A stretch of 9,591 nucleotides of DNA from an uncultured Prevotella sp. (GTDB lineage Bacteria > Bacteroidota > Bacteroidia > Bacteroidales > Bacteroidaceae). The stretch lies in assembly GCA_934203355.1 (NCBI GenBank), contig CAKPZC010000072.1, forward strand, positions 1-9,591. The letters are read 5' to 3'. This document shows positions 5,330-9,591 of this stretch, in pieces; position 1 is the stretch's first letter; the number at the start of each line of letters is the position of its first letter. Below the pieces are notes generated by a model. The model had not been told where the DNA came from. It ran no database searches and worked only from the letters and a program-made list of their open reading frames with translations. The position numbers were made by a program, and so were the translations under genes.

Positions 5330-7084
5330 ATGAACGTTTTAGAACTTAGTGAACAAGAGATTGTAAGAAGACAAAGCCTTCAGGAGTTGCGCAACTTGGG
5401 TATCGACCCATATCCAGCAGCCGAATTCCCAACCAACACCTTCTCGGAGGATATCAAGAAGGAGTTTAAGGACGAGGACGAGAAACGCGAGGTTGTCATT
5501 GCAGGCCGCATGATGAGCCGCCGTGTAATGGGTAAGGCAAGCTTCGTGGAGCTTCAGGACTCGAAGGGCCGCATCCAGGTATACATCACACGCGACGATA
5601 TCTGCCCAGGCGAGGACAAGACACTCTATACCACTGTGTTCAAGCGTTTGATGGACATCGGCGACTTCATCGGCATCAAGGGTTTCGTTTTCCGTACACA
5701 GACAGGCGAAATCTCGGTACACGCCGAGAGCCTCACATTATTGTCGAAGAGTCTCAAGCCGCTACCTATCGTTAAGTATAAGGACGGTGTTGCTTACGAC
5801 AAGTTCGACGACCCTGAGTTGCGTTTCCGCCAGCGTTATGTCGACCTTATTGTAAACGACGGCGTGAAGGAGACATTCCTTCAGCGAGCCACTGTTGTAC
5901 GCACACTGCGCCGAGTGCTCGACGAAGCTGGCTACACTGAGGTGGAGACACCTACACTGCAATCAATCGCCGGAGGTGCTTCGGCACGTCCATTCATCAC
6001 CCACTTCAACGCTCTCGATCAGGACATGTATATGCGTATCGCAACAGAGCTTTATCTGAAGCGACTGATTGTAGGCGGTTTCGAGGGTGTATACGAAATT
6101 GGCAAGAACTTCCGCAACGAGGGTATGGACCGCAACCACAACCCAGAGTTCACTTGCATGGAGCTTTACGTGCAGTATAAGGACTACAACTGGATGATGT
6201 CGTTCACAGAGAAACTCCTTGAGACCATCTGTATAGCCGTAAACGGCAAGCCTGAGCGCGAAATCGACGGCAACATCGTAAGCTTTAAGGCTCCTTATCG
6301 CCGTCTGCCTATCCTCGACGCCATCAAGGAGAAGACTGGTTTCGACTGCAACGGCAAGACCGAGGAGGAGATTCGTGCATTCTGCTTGGAGAAGGGCATG
6401 GACGTGGACGAGACTATGGGCAAGGGCAAACTCATCGACGAACTCTTCGGCGAGTTCTGCGAGGGAACATTCATTCAGCCTACATTCATCACCGACTATC
6501 CTGTTGAAATGTCGCCACTGACCAAGATGCACCGCTCAAAGCCGGGACTGACAGAACGTTTCGAGCTTATGGTGAACGGCAAGGAGCTTGCCAACGCCTA
6601 CTCGGAGCTCAACGACCCAATTGATCAGGAAGAGCGCTTTATTGACCAGATGAAGCTTGCCGACAAGGGCGACGACGAGGCTATGATTATCGACCAGGAC
6701 TTCCTGCGAGCTCTTCAGTATGGTATGCCTCCAACATCGGGCATCGGCATCGGTATCGACCGCCTCGTGATGCTTATGACTGGCAAGACATTCATCCAGG
6801 AGGTACTCTTCTTCCCACAGATGAAACCCGAGAAGAAGATGCCACAGAGCACAATCAAGGAGTGGGAAGAGATTGGAGTGCCCGAAAACTGGGCATATGT
6901 GCTCCGCAAGGCAGGATTCAACCTCATATCAGATATACGTGACCAGAAGGCACAGGGCTTGCAGCAGAAGATTGGAGAAATCAATAAGAAGTACAAGCTC
7001 GGCTACGATAAGCCATCGGTTGACGATATCCAGAAATGGATTGAGGCTGCGGCAAACAACTCTGCCAAAGAAGTAGCAGAATAA
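5330..7084 (+). CDS. lysS: Lysyl-tRNA synthetase, class II, with C-terminal extension
   Basis: The enzyme attaches lysine to tRNA-Lys in the cytoplasm; it is essential for translation and homodimeric in known cases. An N-terminal OB-fold tRNA-binding domain (about 55-140) contains VVIAGRMMSRR (56-66) and FVELQDSKGRIQVYI (72-86). The class II core follows. Motif 2 is FRNEGMDRNHNPEFTCMELY (261-280), the lysine/ATP region has GKELANAYSELNDP (417-430), and motif 3 is GIGIGIDRLV (471-480). At 584 residues it is about 80 longer than E. coli LysRS; the core ends near FFPQMKP (494-500) and residues 505-584 form an extra charged, helical-looking tail. I recall similar tails in Bacteroidetes LysRS. The codons look strongly biased (GGC, AAG, GAG), as for a highly expressed gene. 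The ATG at 5330 follows A-rich DNA without a Shine-Dalgarno sequence. Confidence 0.97.
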   Translation: MNVLELSEQEIVRRQSLQELRNLGIDPYPAAEFPTNTFSEDIKKEFKDEDEKREVVIAGRMMSRRVMGKASFVELQDSKGRIQVYITRDDICPGEDKTLYTTVFKRLMDIGDFIGIKGFVFRTQTGEISVHAESLTLLSKSLKPLPIVKYKDGVAYDKFDDPELRFRQRYVDLIVNDGVKETFLQRATVVRTLRRVLDEAGYTEVETPTLQSIAGGASARPFITHFNALDQDMYMRIATELYLKRLIVGGFEGVYEIGKNFRNEGMDRNHNPEFTCMELYVQYKDYNWMMSFTEKLLETICIAVNGKPEREIDGNIVSFKAPYRRLPILDAIKEKTGFDCNGKTEEEIRAFCLEKGMDVDETMGKGKLIDELFGEFCEGTFIQPTFITDYPVEMSPLTKMHRSKPGLTERFELMVNGKELANAYSELNDPIDQEERFIDQMKLADKGDDEAMIIDQDFLRALQYGMPPTSGIGIGIDRLVMLMTGKTFIQEVLFFPQMKPEKKMPQSTIKEWEEIGVPENWAYVLRKAGFNLISDIRDQKAQGLQQKIGEINKKYKLGYDKPSVDDIQKWIEAAANNSAKEVAE

Positions 7085-7099
7085 GCAAATATTTAATTT

Positions 7100-7131
7100 A
7101 GTAGGCTATAGGTTTCCAACTATAGCCTACT
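7100..7131 (+). terminator. Hairpin terminator behind lysS
   Basis: AGTAGGCTATAG (7100-7111) and CTATAGCCTACT (7120-7131) form a perfect 12-bp stem around the 8-base loop GTTTCCAA. It begins 16 bases after the lysS stop. AT-rich DNA follows but no run of T, so it may work as an intrinsic terminator, as an mRNA-end-stabilising stem, or only partly. It separates lysS from the gpsA group. Confidence 0.7.
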
Positions 7132-7153
7132 GAAATAATAATACAAGAAAATA

Positions 7154-7225
7154 ATGAGTAACTGTTTAAACAGGCTATGGCAAATATTCTATATCCTACT
7201 ACAGCTACTCCAAACACTAACATAA
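7154..7225 (+). CDS. Possible 23-residue leader peptide upstream of gpsA
   Basis: An ATG at 7154 opens a 23-codon frame ending with TAA at 7223-7225, only 13 bases before the gpsA GTG. The predicted peptide starts MSNCLNRLWQIF and continues rich in leucine and glutamine, so it looks amphipathic or weakly membrane-seeking. The 12-bp palindrome CTGTTTAAACAG (7162-7173) lies inside it. There is no clear ribosome site and no recognised family. An upstream frame regulating gpsA by coupled translation is conceivable, but so is a chance open frame in the spacer. Confidence 0.2.
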   Translation: MSNCLNRLWQIFYILLQLLQTLT

Positions 7226-7238
7226 AACATTACACGAA

Positions 7239-8234
7239 GTGTTCTCTTGTGGAAAAATAGCTATAATTGGCGGCGGTAGCTGGGCTACCGCTATCGCCAA
7301 GATTGTGATAGGTCATACCCATCACATAGGATGGTATATGCGCCGTGACGACAGCATAGAGGAGTTTAAACGCATCAGCCACAACCCGAATTATCTCACG
7401 AGTGTACACTTCAACACCGATGAGATATTCTTCTCAAGCGACATCAACCGTATTGTGGAAGCCTACGACACATTGGTGTTCGTAGTGCCGTCGCCCTACT
7501 TGAAGAACCACCTCAAGAAACTCAAAACACGACTGCGCAACAAGTTTATTGTCACCGCCATAAAGGGTCTTGTGCCTGAGGATAATATAGCATGTTCGGA
7601 ATATTTCCACGAAGTCTACGATGTGCCCGACGAAAACCTCGCGTGCATTGGCGGACCGTCGCATGCCGAGGAGGTGGCACTCGAACGACTGTCTTACCTC
7701 ACAGTAGGATGTGTCGACCAAGAGAAAGCACAGGCTTTCTGCGAAATACTCGACTCTGAATTCATCAAGACCAAGACATCAAGCGACGTGATAGGCATCG
7801 AATACTCATCGGTGCTAAAGAACGTGTATGCCATAGCATCAGGTATATGCAGCGGACTGAAATATGGCGACAACTTCCAGGCGGTGCTCATATCCAACGC
7901 CGTGCAGGAAATGTCAAGATTCCTAACAGCCATAAACCCTATAGAACGCAGCGTATACGACTCGGTGTATCTCGGCGACTTGCTCGTTACCGGCTACTCA
8001 AAGTTCTCGCGCAACCGCACTTTCGGAACAATGATTGGCAAAGGCTATAGTGTTAAGAGCGCACAGATAGAAATGGAGATGATTGCCGAAGGATATTTCG
8101 GAACCAAATGCATGAAGGAGAAAAACCGACACCACCATGTTAATATGCCGATTCTCGACGCAGTATATAATATATTATACGAGCGAATAAGTCCACAGAT
8201 TGAGATAAAACTGCTCACCGACTCGTTCCGATAA
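7239..8234 (+). CDS. gpsA: Glycerol-3-phosphate dehydrogenase [NAD(P)+]
   Basis: The enzyme reduces dihydroxyacetone phosphate to sn-glycerol-3-phosphate, the backbone precursor of phospholipids, in the cytoplasm. At 331 residues it has the family's usual length. The Rossmann motif IAIIGGGSWATAIAK (7-21) opens the protein. VVPSPYLKNHL (82-92), TAIKGLVP (106-113) and GGPSHAEEVA (138-147) follow. The catalytic region has K194 (SVLKNVYAIASG, 191-202), D247 in YLGDLLVT (244-251) and SRNRTFGTMIGKG (257-269). The Rossmann glycines begin at residue 11, and the only in-frame start candidate between the stop at 7218 and this motif is GTG at 7239, so a GTG start is very likely. It heads a tight row with two small membrane proteins and pgi. 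I see no TAnnTTTG box in the 154-base gap behind lysS. Confidence 0.95.
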   Translation: MFSCGKIAIIGGGSWATAIAKIVIGHTHHIGWYMRRDDSIEEFKRISHNPNYLTSVHFNTDEIFFSSDINRIVEAYDTLVFVVPSPYLKNHLKKLKTRLRNKFIVTAIKGLVPEDNIACSEYFHEVYDVPDENLACIGGPSHAEEVALERLSYLTVGCVDQEKAQAFCEILDSEFIKTKTSSDVIGIEYSSVLKNVYAIASGICSGLKYGDNFQAVLISNAVQEMSRFLTAINPIERSVYDSVYLGDLLVTGYSKFSRNRTFGTMIGKGYSVKSAQIEMEMIAEGYFGTKCMKEKNRHHHVNMPILDAVYNILYERISPQIEIKLLTDSFR

Positions 8235-8247
8235 ATAACAATTATCT

Positions 8248-8469
8248 ATGGGACAAAGAGACGAAAAAGACAAAATGAAATCACGCAAGGAAAAACTTGC
8301 AGACTATTTCTACGACTTGTCGAAATTGATATTTACAGCAATGGTACTTGGAGGAATGTCTTCACTATATACTGGAGAAGTCAAACCATATACCATATAC
8401 GTTGTTATTGCAGGAATTGTATTAACATATATAACAGCATTTTCTGCCAACAGAATTTTAAAATATTAA
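8248..8469 (+). CDS. Small two-helix membrane protein
   Basis: The 73-residue protein has a highly charged N-terminus (about residues 1-20, many K, R, E and D) and two hydrophobic stretches, LIFTAMVLGGMSSLY (27-41) and TIYVVIAGIVLTYITAFSA (49-67), joined by a short polar loop GEVKP. It ends RILKY. This suggests an inner-membrane hairpin with both ends in the cytoplasm. A second in-frame ATG at 8275 (MKSRKEKL) is an equally good start and would give 64 residues. It follows gpsA by 13 bases and the next small gene begins 4 bases after it, so all are probably co-transcribed. It resembles small Bacteroidales proteins I recall under the label DUF6722, but that match is unchecked. Function unknown. 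Confidence 0.8.
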   Translation: MGQRDEKDKMKSRKEKLADYFYDLSKLIFTAMVLGGMSSLYTGEVKPYTIYVVIAGIVLTYITAFSANRILKY

Positions 8470-8473
8470 TAAT

Positions 8474-8578
8474 ATGGAAGCTTTAGCTCTTATCTTCACT
8501 TTAGGCATTATTATTGTCGGAGGGTTCCTTGCCTGGACTTACACCAAAAAAGGCGAGGAGTGGTTGAAGAACCTTTAA
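8474..8578 (+). CDS. 34-residue single-helix membrane peptide
   Basis: An ATG at 8474 opens a 34-codon frame ending with TAA at 8576-8578. It starts [20 protein letters not shown], a single strong membrane helix (about residues 3-21), followed by an aromatic interface and a charged tail ([14 protein letters not shown]). The acidic start and lysine-containing end suggest a periplasmic N-terminus and a cytoplasmic tail, though the charge balance is weak. It lies 4 bases behind the 73-residue membrane protein and 49 bases before pgi, on the same strand. The compact layout and the clean helix-plus-tail design argue for a real gene. No family or function is recognised; it may be a small partner of a larger membrane complex. 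Confidence 0.6.
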   Translation: MEALALIFTLGIIIVGGFLAWTYTKKGEEWLKNL

Positions 8579-8627
8579 AAAATATACTAAAAACTCAGGA
8601 TATAAACCATTAATAAAATCAATAAAA

Positions 8628-9591
8628 ATGAAAAGTATCAGCTTAGACATTACAAAGGCTGCACAGTTCCTCTCTGAAGGCGCAGTTAAAGCTTATGAAC
8701 CCCAAGTAAAAGCCGCTCAGGAAGCTCTTGAGAATGGCACATGCCCTGGAAACGATTTCCTCGGATGGCTCCACCTTCCATCTTCTATCACTCCTGAGTT
8801 CATCGCCGAACTCCAGAGCGTTGCAAATACTCTGCGCGAGAAGTGCGAGGTTGTGGTTGTTGCAGGTATCGGCGGCAGCTATCTCGGTGCCCGTGCCGTG
8901 ATTGAGGCTCTTGGCAACTCATTCGCTTGGCTCGTACAGGACAAGAAGAACCCGACAGTAGTGTTCGCTGGTAACAATATCGGCGAGGACTATCTCGCTG
9001 AACTCACAACTTACTTGAAGGACAAGAAGTTTGGTGTTATCAACATCTCTAAGTCAGGCACAACTACCGAGACAGCTCTCACTTTCCGTCTTCTCAAAAA
9101 GCAGTGCGAGGACCAGCGCGGCAAGGAAGAGGCAAAGGACGTTATCGTTGCCATCACCGACGCTCACAAGGGCGCAGCTCGTGCTGCAGCTACTAAGGAA
9201 GGCTACAAGACTTTCGTTATTCCTGACAACGTAGGTGGTCGTTTCTCTGTATTGACTCCGGTTGGCTTGCTGCCTATCGCTGTTGCTGGTTTCGACATCA
9301 CTGCCCTCGTTGGAGGTGCTGCTGATATGGAGAAGGCTACTGGCAAGGACGTTCCGTTCGACGAGAACCCTGCTGCTATCTACGCTGCTCTTCGCAATGC
9401 TCTCTATGCAGAGGCTGGCAAGAAGATTGAGATACTCGTTAACTTCCAGCCCAAACTCCACTTCATGAGCGAGTGGTGGAAGCAGCTCTACGGTGAGTCT
9501 GAAGGTAAGGACGGAAAGGGTATCTTCCCTGCATCTTGCGACTTCACTACCGACCTCCACTCTATGGGTCAGTGGATTCAGGAAGGCGAGC
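8628..9591 (+). CDS. pgi: Glucose-6-phosphate isomerase, 3' end cut by the window
   Basis: The enzyme interconverts glucose-6-phosphate and fructose-6-phosphate in the cytoplasm. The frame opens with [14 protein letters not shown] and stays open for 321 codons to the right edge; the family form I recall in Bacteroidales has about 445 residues, so roughly a quarter is missing. Visible sugar-phosphate motifs are [12 protein letters not shown] (79-90) and [12 protein letters not shown] (139-150). The signature [14 protein letters not shown] (200-213) contains the catalytic-region R205. [11 protein letters not shown] (288-298) carries E290, the likely general base, and DLHSMGQW (309-316) follows. 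The ATG at 8628 is preceded by A-rich DNA typical of the phylum. No promoter box is visible in the 49 bases before it, so it is probably read with gpsA and the small membrane genes. Confidence 0.96.
   Translation, partial: MKSISLDITKAAQFLSEGAVKAYEPQVKAAQEALENGTCPGNDFLGWLHLPSSITPEFIAELQSVANTLREKCEVVVVAGIGGSYLGARAVIEALGNSFAWLVQDKKNPTVVFAGNNIGEDYLAELTTYLKDKKFGVINISKSGTTTETALTFRLLKKQCEDQRGKEEAKDVIVAITDAHKGAARAAATKEGYKTFVIPDNVGGRFSVLTPVGLLPIAVAGFDITALVGGAADMEKATGKDVPFDENPAAIYAALRNALYAEAGKKIEILVNFQPKLHFMSEWWKQLYGESEGKDGKGIFPASCDFTTDLHSMGQWIQEGE

Noticed and set aside
5963..6532. 189-codon open frame on the minus strand opposite lysS
   Set aside because: It is antisense to the conserved lysS core, with leucine- and valine-rich composition that follows from the codon bias of lysS.
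7162..7173. 12-bp palindrome CTGTTTAAACAG upstream of gpsA as an operator
   Set aside because: A single AT-centred palindrome without a promoter nearby is weak evidence; it is mentioned only within the short upstream frame.
1..9591. CRISPR array, tRNA, rRNA, insertion sequence, phage or defence genes
   Set aside because: No regularly spaced 25-40 bp repeats, no cloverleaf, no transposase or integrase motif and no defence domain was seen on either strand.

Overview
The window looks like a chromosome segment from an anaerobic gut or oral member of the Bacteroidales, most like Prevotella or Bacteroides. The reasons are TAnnTTTG-type promoter boxes in the spacers, A-rich translation starts without a Shine-Dalgarno sequence, a LysRS with a C-terminal extension, a short MenE, and the gene order lysS - gpsA - pgi. 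The last three are judged from memory of Bacteroidales genomes, not from a search.

Left part (minus strand, about 4000 down to 90): an L-fucose catabolic operon transcribed right to left as fucI - fucO - fucA. FucI converts L-fucose to L-fuculose. After phosphorylation by a kinase that is not in the window, FucA splits L-fuculose-1-phosphate into DHAP and L-lactaldehyde, and FucO reduces the lactaldehyde to 1,2-propanediol, which regenerates NAD+. No fuculokinase, fucose permease or regulator gene lies in the window; they may lie beyond the left edge or elsewhere. A promoter-like pair sits upstream of fucI, followed by a leader of about 110 nt with two inverted repeats. The fucI-fucO spacer is filled with octamer repeats and a perfect 14-bp inverted repeat. 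The left edge (1-89) carries decamer repeats around a small hairpin.

Middle (plus strand): menE, an o-succinylbenzoate-CoA ligase of menaquinone synthesis, is divergent from the fuc operon and stands without other men genes. It is followed by lysS, a class II lysyl-tRNA synthetase with its own candidate promoter and a leader that can fold into nested helices, and then by a 12-bp-stem hairpin that probably terminates lysS.

Right part (plus strand): a likely operon of gpsA (glycerol-3-phosphate dehydrogenase, GTG start), a 73-residue two-helix membrane protein, a 34-residue single-helix membrane peptide, and pgi (glucose-6-phosphate isomerase, cut by the right edge). The two enzymes act where glycolysis meets phospholipid synthesis; the roles of the two small proteins are unknown.

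No spacer exceeds 300 bases. The longest (3844-4130) holds the divergent fucI/menE control region. I saw no tRNA, rRNA, CRISPR array, insertion sequence or phage gene. The main content is housekeeping or ordinary catabolism. The less expected items are the repeat-filled spacers, the structured leaders, the tiny membrane proteins and one altered metal-ligand position in FucA.
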